64,000 bases of DNA, from NCBI RefSeq assembly GCF_022271405.1, contig NZ_JAJNAL010000023.1:1-64000 (forward strand), written 5' to 3'. Below, in pieces: positions 37,124-45,839 of the stretch. A program made the translations under genes and the position numbers. Source of the stretch: Rhodopseudomonas infernalis (GTDB lineage: Bacteria; Pseudomonadota; Alphaproteobacteria; Rhizobiales; Xanthobacteraceae). The stretch's first letter is position 1, and every line of letters begins with the position of its first letter. The notes beneath the pieces were generated by a model that made no database searches, was not told where the DNA came from, and saw only the letters and a list, made by a program, of their open reading frames with translations.

Positions 37124-39145
37124 ATGGTCTTCCGCCGCCCAGTATCATCCGCTCGAAAATTCCCGCCCGCCGATCGGCCCGCCCCGCGCGGTGTCGCCTG
37201 GCTGTTCGCCGGTGCGGCGCTCGGAGCGGTGGCGCTGCCGCACGCCGCTGCGGCGGCCGACGCGCTGAAGGCGTTGCCGGCGCCGGCCTATGACTGGAGC
37301 GGCTTCTATGTCGGCGCTCACGCCGGCTACCTGCGGGGCCATTCCGACGCAACGCTGCGCGACCCGGCTTTCGTCGCCCAGGCCTCGAACGGCTCCGGCG
37401 GCGTCACCGCCGGCGCGCAGGCCGGCTACAACTGGCTGACGCGGTCCGGCGTGCTGGTCGGGCTCGAGGCCGACATCTCGTTTCCGAGCTACCTGCCGGC
37501 CAACGCGGTGCTGTCGGAATTCAGCGGCACGCCGGCGCAGCTGCAGCATCTCGATTTCTACGGCGGCGTGCGGGGCCGGCTCGGCGTCGCGACCGGACCA
37601 TGGCTGGCTTACGTCACCGGCGGTCTCGCTTACGCGCATGAGCGCTATCTGACCGATCCGGAATCCGACAAGGCGCTCAACGGCCGGTTCGGCTGGGTGG
37701 CGGGCGCCGGCCTCGAATACGGGTTCACGCCGCATTGGAGCGCGCGGATCGAGTATCTGTACAGCGACTATCAGCACGCCTCGGTGGCGCTGCCCGGCGG
37801 CGGCCGCTTCGAGTCGGCGCTGAATCTGCAGACCATCCGGGTCGGGCTCAATCGCCGGCTCGACTGGCTCGGCACCGGCGATGCGACACCGTTCGCCGCA
37901 GTCGCCGATCCGGAATCGGATCGCTGGGAAATCCACGGCCAGACCACCGTGGTGGGCCAGGGCTATCCGTCGTTCCGCGCGCCCTATAGCGGCACCAACA
38001 GTCTGGCGCCGAATAGCCAGTTCAAGGCCACCTGGAGCAGCGGCCTGTTCGCCAATGTCCGGCTGTGGGACGGCGGCGAATTGTATCTCGGCCCGGAATT
38101 CCTGCAGGGCTACGGGCTCAGCGACACCGTCGGCGTCGCTGGCTTCCCCAATGGCGAAGGCCAGAAATCCGGCTTCGCCTACCCGCATATCAGCCCGTCG
38201 CGGTTCTATCTGCGTCAGACCTTCGGGCTCGGCGGCGAACAGGAGCAGCTCGCCTCCAGCGCCTCGCAGCTGTCCGGCAAGGCCGACATCTCGCGGCTGA
38301 CGCTGCAGGTCGGCCGCTTCAGCGTCGTCGATCTATTCGACGGCAACAGCTACGCACACGATCCGCGACGCGACTTCATGAACTGGTCGATCTGGGCGTC
38401 CGGTGCGTTCGACTACGCCGCCGACAAGCTCGGGCTGACCTACGGCGCGACCGCCGAGCTGAACCAGAAGCAATGGGCGATCCGCGCCGGCTACTTCCTG
38501 ATGGACGCCGAATCGAACTCCAACAATTTCGACATGCGACTGTTCAGGCGCGGCCAATACGTCGCCGAGCTGGAGACGCGCTACACGCTGTTCGGCCAGC
38601 CCGGCAAGCTGCGCACGCTTGGTTTCATCAACAGCGTGTTCGCCGGCAGCTATCGCGAGACGCTCGACAATCCGCAGTACGGCGTCGACATCAGCCAGAC
38701 CCGCAAGGGACGAATCAAATACGGCTATGCGTTCAATCTCGAACAGGCCATCACCGACGATCTCGGCCTGTTCGGCCGCTGGAGCTGGAACGACGGCAAG
38801 AACGAGATCATGGCGTTCACCGATATCGATGACAGCCTATCCGGCGGCATCTCGATTCGCGGCGCGCGCTGGGGCCGGCCCGACGACGTCATCGGCATCG
38901 CCGGCGCCAGCAACGGCCTGTCGCGCGACCACCGCGATTTCCTCGCCGCCGGCGGCCTCGGCCCGCTGATCGGCGACGGCGCGTTGAATTATCGCCGCGA
39001 GCGCGTGCTGGAAACCTACTACGCCTACGCCGTCACCCCCGCCTGGACCGCAACGGCCGACTACCAATACATCGTCAACCCGGCGTTCAACGCCGACCGC
39101 GGCCCGGTCTCGGTGTTCTCGGGACGGCTGCACGGGGAGTTTTGA
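37124..39145 (+). CDS. Two-barrel outer-membrane porin (Omp25-like domain + OprB-like porin)
   Basis: A 673-residue exported protein. The signal peptide is at about residues 22-46 (WLFAGAALGAVALPHAAAAA). An 8-stranded small barrel of the Omp25/opacity type follows at about 57-247 (YDWSGFYVGAHAGY, LVGLEADISF, LEYGFTPHWSARIEYLYSDY). From about 265 to the end it resembles the carbohydrate-selective porin OprB (WEIHGQTTVVGQGYPSF, RLTLQVGRFSVVDLFDGNSY, YVVNP-like YQYIVNPAFNADRGPV). It ends in phenylalanine, as outer-membrane barrels do. A GTG at 37088 is an alternative start. Sugar uptake is likely but not proven. Confidence 0.88.
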   Translation: MVFRRPVSSARKFPPADRPAPRGVAWLFAGAALGAVALPHAAAAADALKALPAPAYDWSGFYVGAHAGYLRGHSDATLRDPAFVAQASNGSGGVTAGAQAGYNWLTRSGVLVGLEADISFPSYLPANAVLSEFSGTPAQLQHLDFYGGVRGRLGVATGPWLAYVTGGLAYAHERYLTDPESDKALNGRFGWVAGAGLEYGFTPHWSARIEYLYSDYQHASVALPGGGRFESALNLQTIRVGLNRRLDWLGTGDATPFAAVADPESDRWEIHGQTTVVGQGYPSFRAPYSGTNSLAPNSQFKATWSSGLFANVRLWDGGELYLGPEFLQGYGLSDTVGVAGFPNGEGQKSGFAYPHISPSRFYLRQTFGLGGEQEQLASSASQLSGKADISRLTLQVGRFSVVDLFDGNSYAHDPRRDFMNWSIWASGAFDYAADKLGLTYGATAELNQKQWAIRAGYFLMDAESNSNNFDMRLFRRGQYVAELETRYTLFGQPGKLRTLGFINSVFAGSYRETLDNPQYGVDISQTRKGRIKYGYAFNLEQAITDDLGLFGRWSWNDGKNEIMAFTDIDDSLSGGISIRGARWGRPDDVIGIAGASNGLSRDHRDFLAAGGLGPLIGDGALNYRRERVLETYYAYAVTPAWTATADYQYIVNPAFNADRGPVSVFSGRLHGEF

Positions 39146-39170
39146 TCGTCGTTACGACGCGGCCCTCCTT

Positions 39171-39262
39171 CGTCATGGCCGGGCTTGTCCCGGCCATCTA
39201 CGCCTTTGCTCCGTCGAGAGGCTTGAAGGCGTGGATGCCCGGGACAAGCCCGGGCATGACGG
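39171..39262. repeat. Inverted palindromic repeat pair after the porin gene
   Basis: Arms CGTCATGGCCGGGCTTGTCC and a reverse arm GGACAAGCCCGGGCATGACG face each other about 50 bp apart, with inner complementary pieces (CTACGCCTT and AAGGCGTGG). It sits between the convergent porin and glutamate-synthase-like genes and may end both transcripts. Confidence 0.8.
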
Positions 39263-39299
39263 TGCGTGAATTCAGCTCCGCGTTGCTGATTGCGGGCCT

Positions 39300-40931
39300 T
39301 TACGCCACCGGCGCAAAGCTCTCCGCGCGGGCCATCGCCCAGGCCTGTTTGAAGCGCGCATCCTCGGTGCCTTGTAGCAACTCGCCCTCGCGCAGCGCCG
39401 GGTAGAGCTGCGCGAACGACACCACCTCGGACGGCGAGACGCGCTGCGAGAAGTGATAGGGCCGGATCTCCTGCGGATGATCGAGCCCCGCCGCGGCGAT
39501 CAGTTCGGCCAGCGCGTGCAGCGTGGCGCGGTGATAGTTGGCGACGCGCTCGATCTTGTCCGGCACCACCAAGGCGCGATACCGGGTCGGCTCCTGGGTG
39601 GTGACGCCGGTCGGGCAGCGGTCGGTGTGGCAGCTCAGCGACTGGATGCAGCCGAGCGCGAACATGAAGCCGCGCCCCGAATTGCACCAGTCGGCGCCGA
39701 GCGCCATCGCGCGCGCCATGTCGAAAGCGGTGGCGATCTTGCCGGACGCGCCGAGCTTGATCCTGTGGCGCAGTCCGGCGCCGATCAGCGCGTTGTGCAC
39801 CAGATTGATGCCGTCGCGCATCGGCATGCCGAGATGGTCCATGAATTCCAGCGGCGCCGCGCCGGTGCCGCCTTCCTTGCCGTCGACCACGATGAAGTCC
39901 GGCGTGATGCCGGTCGCCAGCATCGCCTTGCAGATCGCCAGAAACTCCCACGGATGGCCGATGCACAGTTTGAAGCCGGTCGGCTTGCCGCCCGACAGCC
40001 GCCGCATCTCGGCGATGAAGCGCATCATCTCGATCGGGGTCGAGAACGCCTTGTGATAGGCGGGCGACACGCAATCCTCGTCCATCGCCACGCCGCGGAT
40101 GCGCGAGATCTCCTCCGACACCTTGGCGGCCGGCAGCACGCCGCCATGGCCTGGCTTGGCGCCCTGGCTGATCTTCAGCTCGACCATCTTGATCTGATCT
40201 TCGGAGGCGACGCGCGCGAAGGCTCCCGGATCGAACCGGCCGTCGCGGGTGCGGCAGCCGAAGTAACCGGAGCCGATCTCCCAGATCAGGTCGCCGCCAT
40301 TCTCGCTGTGATACGGGCTGACACCGCCTTCGCCGGTGTCGTGCGCGAAGCCGCCTTTCTTCGCGCCGGCGTTGAGCGCCCGGATGGCGTTCGGACTGAG
40401 CGCGCCGAAACTCATCGCCGAAATGTTGAACACCGAGGCGGAGTAAGGCTTGGCGCAGTCCGGACCGCCGATGCTGATGCGAAAATCCTCCTCGGCATGC
40501 GGGCGCGGCGCCACCGAGTGATGCATCCACTCGTAGCCGTCGCCGTAAACATCCTCCTGGGTGCCGAACGGCCGTTTGTCGAGCACCATCTTGGCGCGCT
40601 GATAGATCAGCGCCCGCGTGTCGCGGCTGAACGGCTTGCCGTCCTTCTCGCTCTCGAAGAAGTACTGCCGCATCTCGGGCCGGATCTCCTCGAGCAGGAA
40701 CCGCAGATGCGCCGAGATCGGATAGTTGCGCAGCACCGCGTGGTTCTTCTGCACCAGGTCCCACAGTCCGAGCAGCATCAGCGCCGCAAACAGCAGCGCC
40801 AGCGTCAGCACCAGGCCGAACAGATCGCTGTCGACATCCGACAGCGCCACGGCCGCGAACAGCGCGGTCAGCACGGTGCAGATCGTCAGCGCGATGTAGC
40901 GCGGCGAAAACGGAAGCAGGATGGTGTCCAT
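39300..40931 (-). CDS. Membrane-anchored glutamate synthase-like FMN protein
   Basis: A 543-residue protein; the ATG at 40931 is preceded by GGAGA. Two N-terminal hydrophobic helices at about 10-30 and 37-60 are followed by a domain like the FMN/[3Fe-4S] synthase domain of GltB. Its segments include FNISAMSFGALSPNAIRALNAGAKKGGFAHDTGEGGVSPYH, KISQGAKPGHGGVLP, VDGKEGGTGAAPLEFMDH and a Cys-rich GCIQSLSCHTDRCPTGV. It lacks the amidotransferase domain, so it is not a complete glutamate synthase. Related stand-alone proteins have no settled function that I know. It diverges from the ATP-grasp/Mur-ligase pair. Confidence 0.88.
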   Translation of the reverse strand: MDTILLPFSPRYIALTICTVLTALFAAVALSDVDSDLFGLVLTLALLFAALMLLGLWDLVQKNHAVLRNYPISAHLRFLLEEIRPEMRQYFFESEKDGKPFSRDTRALIYQRAKMVLDKRPFGTQEDVYGDGYEWMHHSVAPRPHAEEDFRISIGGPDCAKPYSASVFNISAMSFGALSPNAIRALNAGAKKGGFAHDTGEGGVSPYHSENGGDLIWEIGSGYFGCRTRDGRFDPGAFARVASEDQIKMVELKISQGAKPGHGGVLPAAKVSEEISRIRGVAMDEDCVSPAYHKAFSTPIEMMRFIAEMRRLSGGKPTGFKLCIGHPWEFLAICKAMLATGITPDFIVVDGKEGGTGAAPLEFMDHLGMPMRDGINLVHNALIGAGLRHRIKLGASGKIATAFDMARAMALGADWCNSGRGFMFALGCIQSLSCHTDRCPTGVTTQEPTRYRALVVPDKIERVANYHRATLHALAELIAAAGLDHPQEIRPYHFSQRVSPSEVVSFAQLYPALREGELLQGTEDARFKQAWAMARAESFAPVA

Positions 40932-41078
40932 GAAATCTCCGCAGGCCGGATCGCGAGGCACCGGCCGAGTTGTCGTCCGTGGCGGCGGACCGCGGCCGCG
41001 CTTTTAGCACGCCGATCGCGACACGATAACGGCAGCAGGTCGCTGGATCACGCCTCGTTGATCCGCTAGGTTGCGGCC

Positions 41079-42107
41079 ATGCAAGTCGTCCGGGCGCGGA
41101 CCGCGGTGGGCCGGAGTGTGATGCCGAAGCTTCAGGACTATCGCGCCGGAAAGCCGGGATATTATCCCGATCAGGCGATCTATGCGGCCTATGCGTGTGC
41201 ACGGCTCGGCCTGTCCTTTCAGGATCTCGACGGCGGCAGTGGATTGCTGTTCAGCGTGGCCTCAAACGCCACGGAAGTGTGCTTCGGCGGCGGGCGCTGT
41301 TCGTATTATCCGCAGAACAATGCCACGGCGGCCACACTCGCCACCGACAAGGCGCTCGCCAATGCGCTACTCGAACGCGCCGGTGTGGCGACGCTGGGCG
41401 GGAACTACTTCTTTCTGCACGATCGCCACCAGGCCCTGCGTCCCGCCGGACACAACCGCGGCGACGCGGCCGCGTATCTCGCCGGCCTCGGCGGCCGCGC
41501 CTTCGCCAAGCCGCTGACCGGGTCGCGCGGCGACTTCGCGCAGATCATCGAGGGGCCCGCGGCGCTGGCCGCGTATCTGGGCGAGGTCGGGCGCACCTAC
41601 GATTCGGTGCTGATCCAGCCGGTCGCCTCGGGGGACGAGTACCGGGTGTTCGTGATCGACGGCAATGTTCTCTACAGCGCCCGAAAGCTGCCGCCTTACG
41701 TGATCGGCGATGGCACGCGCACGCTGCGCACGCTCGTCGCCGAGCACGATCGCGCATTGCGGGCGCACGGGCTGTCGGAGAGCGCGACGGACGATGCGGC
41801 GTTCGATCGCGTGCCCGCGGCGGGCGAGCGCTGCGACATTGCCGGGCGGATGAATCTCAGCGCCGGCGGCGTGATGAGCATGGCGGACGCCGGCGCGGCG
41901 GCGGTTGCCGCTGCGACGACGGCGGTGAAAGCGCTCGGGCTGCGGCTCGGCGCGGTCGATCTGTTCGTCGATCCGGACGATGCCGCGTCGGTTCGAGTCA
42001 TCGAGGTCAACGCCAACCCGGCGATCCGCTTTCTGGAAAGCTGCGGCCGCGCCGATCTGATAGTTGCGATCTGGCGTCACACCTTCACCACCATGGGACT
42101 GCTGTAA
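41079..42107 (+). CDS. ATP-grasp ligase related to cyanophycin synthetase
   Basis: A 342-residue ATP-grasp protein. The N-lobe and central lobe contain TLATDKALANALLERAGVATLGG (about 87-108), RAFAKPLTGSRGDF (about 140-153), DSVLIQPVASGDEYRVFVID (about 175-194) and KLPPYVIGDGTRTLRTLV (about 203-220). The Mg-binding end is GAVDLFVDP plus VIEVNANPAIRFLE, with Asp294, Glu309 and Asn311. The YR-V and PPYVIGDG blocks match the ATP-grasp half of cyanophycin synthetase. The fused Mur-ligase half is missing, but a separate Mur-ligase gene starts at the very next base. An ATG at 41121 behind GGAG is an alternative start. Confidence 0.82.
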   Translation: MQVVRARTAVGRSVMPKLQDYRAGKPGYYPDQAIYAAYACARLGLSFQDLDGGSGLLFSVASNATEVCFGGGRCSYYPQNNATAATLATDKALANALLERAGVATLGGNYFFLHDRHQALRPAGHNRGDAAAYLAGLGGRAFAKPLTGSRGDFAQIIEGPAALAAYLGEVGRTYDSVLIQPVASGDEYRVFVIDGNVLYSARKLPPYVIGDGTRTLRTLVAEHDRALRAHGLSESATDDAAFDRVPAAGERCDIAGRMNLSAGGVMSMADAGAAAVAAATTAVKALGLRLGAVDLFVDPDDAASVRVIEVNANPAIRFLESCGRADLIVAIWRHTFTTMGLL

Positions 42108-43424
42108 ATGTTCGACCTGCCGAAATACGGCGAAGGCCTGTGCCTGGCGCGGCTCGGCGCCCTGCTGGGCAGGCTCGGCGTCGACCGGGAGCGGCTGCGG
42201 CGTAGTGCTGTCGCGGTGTGCGGCTCCAACGGCAAGGGCTCGACCGCCGCCTTCACGGCCAGCATCGGGCGTGCCTTCGGGCTGCGCACCGGGCTGTTCA
42301 CCTCGCCGCATCTCACCCGCTTCAACGAGCGCTTCCGCCTCGACGGCGAGCCGATCGCCGACGAGCTGCTGAACCCGCTGCTGGCGCGCGTCACGGATGC
42401 GCTCGCCGACGTCGCGCGCGAGCGCGGCGAGAAGTTCGGCGCGTTCGAGGCGCAGTTCGCGCTGGCCTGCGTGTACTTCCAGCAGAGCGCGTGTGATCTG
42501 GCGGTGTTCGAAGCCGGCATCGGCGGCCGCTACGATCCGGTGCGGCTGCTCGGCGCGCCGGTCAGCTGTGTCGCCTCTGTCGACCTCGAACACACCGCGC
42601 TGCTCGGCGATTCGCTGGAACTGATCGTCTCCGACAAGAGCGACGCCTGCGCGGCCGGCGGCACCATCGTGTATGGCGAGAACTGCCGGCCGCTGCGCGA
42701 TCACCTCACCGAGTACAATCGCAGTCGCAACGTCGAGGCGCTGTTTGTCGGCGACGCTATCGGCATCGCCAATGCCACGATCGTCGAGGCGCGGCAGCGC
42801 TTCGATCTGCGGATCGGCGATCGCACCTATCAGGGACTGGAGACCTCGCTGCTCGGCGCCTTCCAGCTCAATAACGCGGCGGTCGCCGCCGCGCTGGTGT
42901 CGCTATGGGTACGGCGGGCGCGTCCCGATCACGATCCGGCGCGCGTCGAGACTGCGATCCGCAACGGCCTGTGCGACGCGCGCTGGCCGGGACGCCTGGA
43001 GACGATCAGCACCGAGCCGCTCACCGTGATCGATGTCGGCCACACGCCGGACGGCATCCGGCAGGCGCTCGCCGGGCTTTCAGCGGCGCATGGCCCGCAG
43101 GGCTGGCTGCTGGTGCTCGGCGTGTCGCGCGACAAGGCCGCGGCCGAGATCGTGAATGCGCTGGCGCCGTCGTTCGACACCATCGTGTGCAGCTCGGCGC
43201 ATCACAAGGGCGCGCCGGCCGACGTCATCGCCGAAGCTGCGCGCGCGGCCAATCCGCGCGCCGAGGTGTACGTCGCCGCGACGGTTGCGGACGCGGTGCA
43301 TGACGCGCGCGCGTTGGCCGAGCGGCTCGGCGCGCGGATCTACGTGGCGGGCGGGCTGTTCCTGGCGATCGAATTCGCCACCGTGCTGCGCGGCGGCCGC
43401 GCCGAGGATCTGCGCTTCTTCTGA
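42108..43424 (+). CDS. FolC-like Mur ligase family protein
   Basis: A 438-residue Mur ligase with ATP-binding CGSNGKGSTAAF at about 38-49, the FolC-type TSPHL at 65-69, and DLAVFEAGIGGRYDPVR. The C-terminal ligase domain has RWPGRLETISTEPLTVIDVGHTPDGIRQAL. It resembles dihydrofolate/folylpolyglutamate synthase. Its ATG directly follows the ATP-grasp stop with no gap, so the two proteins are probably made together. Cyanophycin synthetase joins these same two enzyme classes in one chain. This may therefore be a second, non-folate ligase. A separate folC elsewhere in the genome would support that. Confidence 0.82.
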   Translation: MFDLPKYGEGLCLARLGALLGRLGVDRERLRRSAVAVCGSNGKGSTAAFTASIGRAFGLRTGLFTSPHLTRFNERFRLDGEPIADELLNPLLARVTDALADVARERGEKFGAFEAQFALACVYFQQSACDLAVFEAGIGGRYDPVRLLGAPVSCVASVDLEHTALLGDSLELIVSDKSDACAAGGTIVYGENCRPLRDHLTEYNRSRNVEALFVGDAIGIANATIVEARQRFDLRIGDRTYQGLETSLLGAFQLNNAAVAAALVSLWVRRARPDHDPARVETAIRNGLCDARWPGRLETISTEPLTVIDVGHTPDGIRQALAGLSAAHGPQGWLLVLGVSRDKAAAEIVNALAPSFDTIVCSSAHHKGAPADVIAEAARAANPRAEVYVAATVADAVHDARALAERLGARIYVAGGLFLAIEFATVLRGGRAEDLRFF

Positions 43425-43507
43425 TCGCGGCCATTTGAAAGTTGCGCATCGGCGCAGCGCCGATTAGCGTCCGCGCCCGATACAAAACAATCGCCAAGGG
43501 AGAACGC

Positions 43508-44506
43508 ATGACCGCCGTCAATCGCCAGGTGCTGCTGATCGAGAAGCCGAAAGAGAAGCTCGGGACCGAGCATTTTCGGATGGCGGACGCCGCGATGCCG
43601 GAGCCGAAGGACGGCGAGGCGCTGGTCAAGGTACGCTACATCTCGCTCGACGCCGCCAACCGCGCCTGGATGCAGGGCGCGACCTATCGGGCCGCGGTCG
43701 AGACCGACAGCGTGATGCCGGGCGGCGGCATTGCCGAAGTGGTGAGTTCGAAGGCGCCCGGGCTCGCAGCCGGCGACATCGTATTCGCCGACACCGGCTG
43801 GCAGGACTACGCGGCGCTGCCCGCCAAGCATCTCACCAAGCTGCCGAAGGTCGAGCCGCTGACGCATCTACTCAGCGTCTACGGCATCGCCGGCCTGACC
43901 GCGTACTTTGGCCTGCTCGACATCGGCCAGCCGAAAGCCGGCGAGACCGTCGTGGTGTCGGCCGCGGCTGGTTCGGTGGGGTCGATCGTCGGCCAGATCG
44001 CCAAACTCAAGGGCTGCCGCGTCGTCGGCATCGCGGGCGGCAAGGCCAAGTGCGACTGGCTGGTGAACGAACTCGGCTTCGACGCCGCCGTCGACTACAA
44101 GGACGGCGCTCTGTTCAAGGCGCTGCGCGCCGCGGCGCCGAACGGCATCGACGTGTATTTCGACAATGTCGGCGGCGACATTCTCGAGGCCTGCCTGGCC
44201 CAGATGAACCTCAAGGGCCGCATCGCCTGTTGCGGCGCCGTCTCGCAATACGACCGCACCCCCTCGGCCACCGGCCCGCGTGGCGTGCCCGGACTGATCG
44301 TGGTGAAGCGCCTGATCATGCAGGGCTTCATCGTGATGGACTACATGGACCGCCGCGACGAGGCCGTGGCCGAGCTGCAGGGCTGGGTCGAAAGCGGCAA
44401 GCTCAAGGTGCAGGAAGACGTCATCGACGGCCTCGAGAACACCCCGCAGGCGCTGATCGGACTCTTGGCGGGCGAGAACCGCGGCAAGCGGATGGTGAAG
44501 GTCTAA
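43508..44506 (+). CDS. NADP-dependent oxidoreductase, MDR superfamily
   Basis: A 332-residue zinc-independent medium-chain dehydrogenase/reductase. The ATG at 43508 follows AAGGGAG. It resembles the leukotriene B4 12-hydroxydehydrogenase/prostaglandin reductase group (CurA-like). Landmarks are YISLDAANRAWM, the nucleotide-binding VVSAAAGSVGSIVGQIAKLKGCRVVGIAGGKAKCDWL at about 148-184, YFDNVGGDILEACL, and the C-terminal EDVIDGLENTPQALIGLLAGENRGKRMVKV. It typically reduces enones. It follows the Mur ligase by 83 bp and may or may not share its promoter. Confidence 0.91.
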   Translation: MTAVNRQVLLIEKPKEKLGTEHFRMADAAMPEPKDGEALVKVRYISLDAANRAWMQGATYRAAVETDSVMPGGGIAEVVSSKAPGLAAGDIVFADTGWQDYAALPAKHLTKLPKVEPLTHLLSVYGIAGLTAYFGLLDIGQPKAGETVVVSAAAGSVGSIVGQIAKLKGCRVVGIAGGKAKCDWLVNELGFDAAVDYKDGALFKALRAAAPNGIDVYFDNVGGDILEACLAQMNLKGRIACCGAVSQYDRTPSATGPRGVPGLIVVKRLIMQGFIVMDYMDRRDEAVAELQGWVESGKLKVQEDVIDGLENTPQALIGLLAGENRGKRMVKV

Positions 44507-44536
44507 GGAGCTTCAACGGAGAGGGGCGGATCGAAC

Positions 44537-45670
44537 TCATCGGACCGCGCTCGGCCGACCCCTCGGTTCAAGTTGGCGCTTGATCGCCCTGAAGCCTTCT
44601 TCGAGGCGCCGGCCGATCTCTGGCGTCGGGATCGCCCAGAATTTGAAGGGGGGCGCGGTCTGCGCGACACCCGCGAGGACGTGATAATAGCTCTCCGCAA
44701 GCACGCCGGGGCGTCGCGCCACCACCTCGGCGCCCTCGGCGAGTTCGTTTCCCGATTCTGGAGCACCGCATACCAGCTCTCGGACAGCGTCACGCCACGC
44801 GTCGCGCGTATTGGCGCCGACGATGCGCCGCGGCAAATCGCTGTCGATGAAAGGCAAAGCGGGCGAATAGGCTCCAGCGACCCGACTGGAGTCGTACTGC
44901 GCAATCTTGATATCGGATTTGCAGTCGGCGAATCTCTGTAAGGGCGGCGGCAATTGCTGGCTCAGCGGCGCGACGGCGATGAGGTTCTCGTCGGCAAGCA
45001 GCCGCAGATAGGCCGCCGGCTCCAGCCAGTCGATGCGGCGGCCGGCGCCGAGGCACCACTGCATTCGCGTCGGAAATCGGCCGATCAGCAGAACCTCTAG
45101 GCCCTCCAGCCGTGCGGCGTCGCCGATGCCGGCGCAGACATCCTCGATATCCGGAGCCAGCATCGGCTCCGCGCTCGAGGTCCATATGATCGCCCCGCAG
45201 GAGCCCGCCTTTCGGGGCGGTGCTCGATCCTGACCCGGATTCGGCAGAAACCTCGCCTTCGCGCTGATCGCTCCGCCGACGATGCGATCGAGTTCGTCGA
45301 GCAGGCGGCGGGACGGCGACGTCACCGCTGCCGCATGGCACAGGCACCATCGGATCGACTTCTGCTGCTGCGCGCGGCGGCGGCCTGCCGGTTCGGCGCA
45401 ACTATCGTCGTCCGAAAGGATGAGATCGTCGATGTCGTAGACGAAAGGCAGATCGTGGTCACGCAGCCACCGCGTTTGCCGCTGGCTCAAATTGCGATGC
45501 GCAATTAAGACATCGTATCTGTCCGAGACGTTGCCGCTGAGCCGCATGTTGCGATCGACGAATGCGAGGCGCACCCGGCCGGACAGGCAGAGCGGGACCA
45601 GCAAAGGAATAATTCTGATATCTGCGGTCAGCCTGTCCGAAATAAAGAACAGGACCCGAAGCGGCGGCAT
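44537..45670 (-). CDS. GT-B-like glycosyltransferase or related protein
   Basis: I place the start at the ATG at 45670 (377 residues, MPPLRVLFFISDRL). The frame is open up to 45931 but runs into the divergent gene. The protein shows a Rossmann-like pattern: N-terminal VLFFISD, then RYDVLIAHRNLSQRQTRWLRDHDLPFVYDIDDLI, a middle AAVTSPSRRLLDELDRIVGG typical of glycosyltransferases, and GAIIWTSSAEPM starting the second half. No metal-binding DXD is diagnostic. The acceptor is unknown. It is convergent with the MDR gene. Confidence 0.55.
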   Translation of the reverse strand: MPPLRVLFFISDRLTADIRIIPLLVPLCLSGRVRLAFVDRNMRLSGNVSDRYDVLIAHRNLSQRQTRWLRDHDLPFVYDIDDLILSDDDSCAEPAGRRRAQQQKSIRWCLCHAAAVTSPSRRLLDELDRIVGGAISAKARFLPNPGQDRAPPRKAGSCGAIIWTSSAEPMLAPDIEDVCAGIGDAARLEGLEVLLIGRFPTRMQWCLGAGRRIDWLEPAAYLRLLADENLIAVAPLSQQLPPPLQRFADCKSDIKIAQYDSSRVAGAYSPALPFIDSDLPRRIVGANTRDAWRDAVRELVCGAPESGNELAEGAEVVARRPGVLAESYYHVLAGVAQTAPPFKFWAIPTPEIGRRLEEGFRAIKRQLEPRGRPSAVR

Positions 45671-45839
45671 TGCGGCCTGCGAAAATAATAGAGAAAAAAA
45701 TAATACTGGCTGGCACGATAAGTAAGATGTCGTCGGGCGTGAATACGTCATCAGTCGAATGCATGCCGACTCGATTATGATGCTACCCGCCACGACTAAT
45801 CCGAGTTGGACTACTTTCGACTGATCCCGCGAGCGCCGC
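45671..45839. promoter_or_regulatory. AT-rich divergent promoter region
   Basis: The 169 bp between the two divergent glycosyltransferase-like genes are markedly AT-richer than the rest of the window, with GAAAATAATAGAG, AAAAAAATAATA and GATTATGATG. I assume it holds both promoters. No operator motif is recognised. Confidence 0.5.

Noticed and set aside
39300-40931. Glutamate synthase large subunit gltB
   Set aside because: Much too short and without the amidotransferase domain; it has membrane helices instead.
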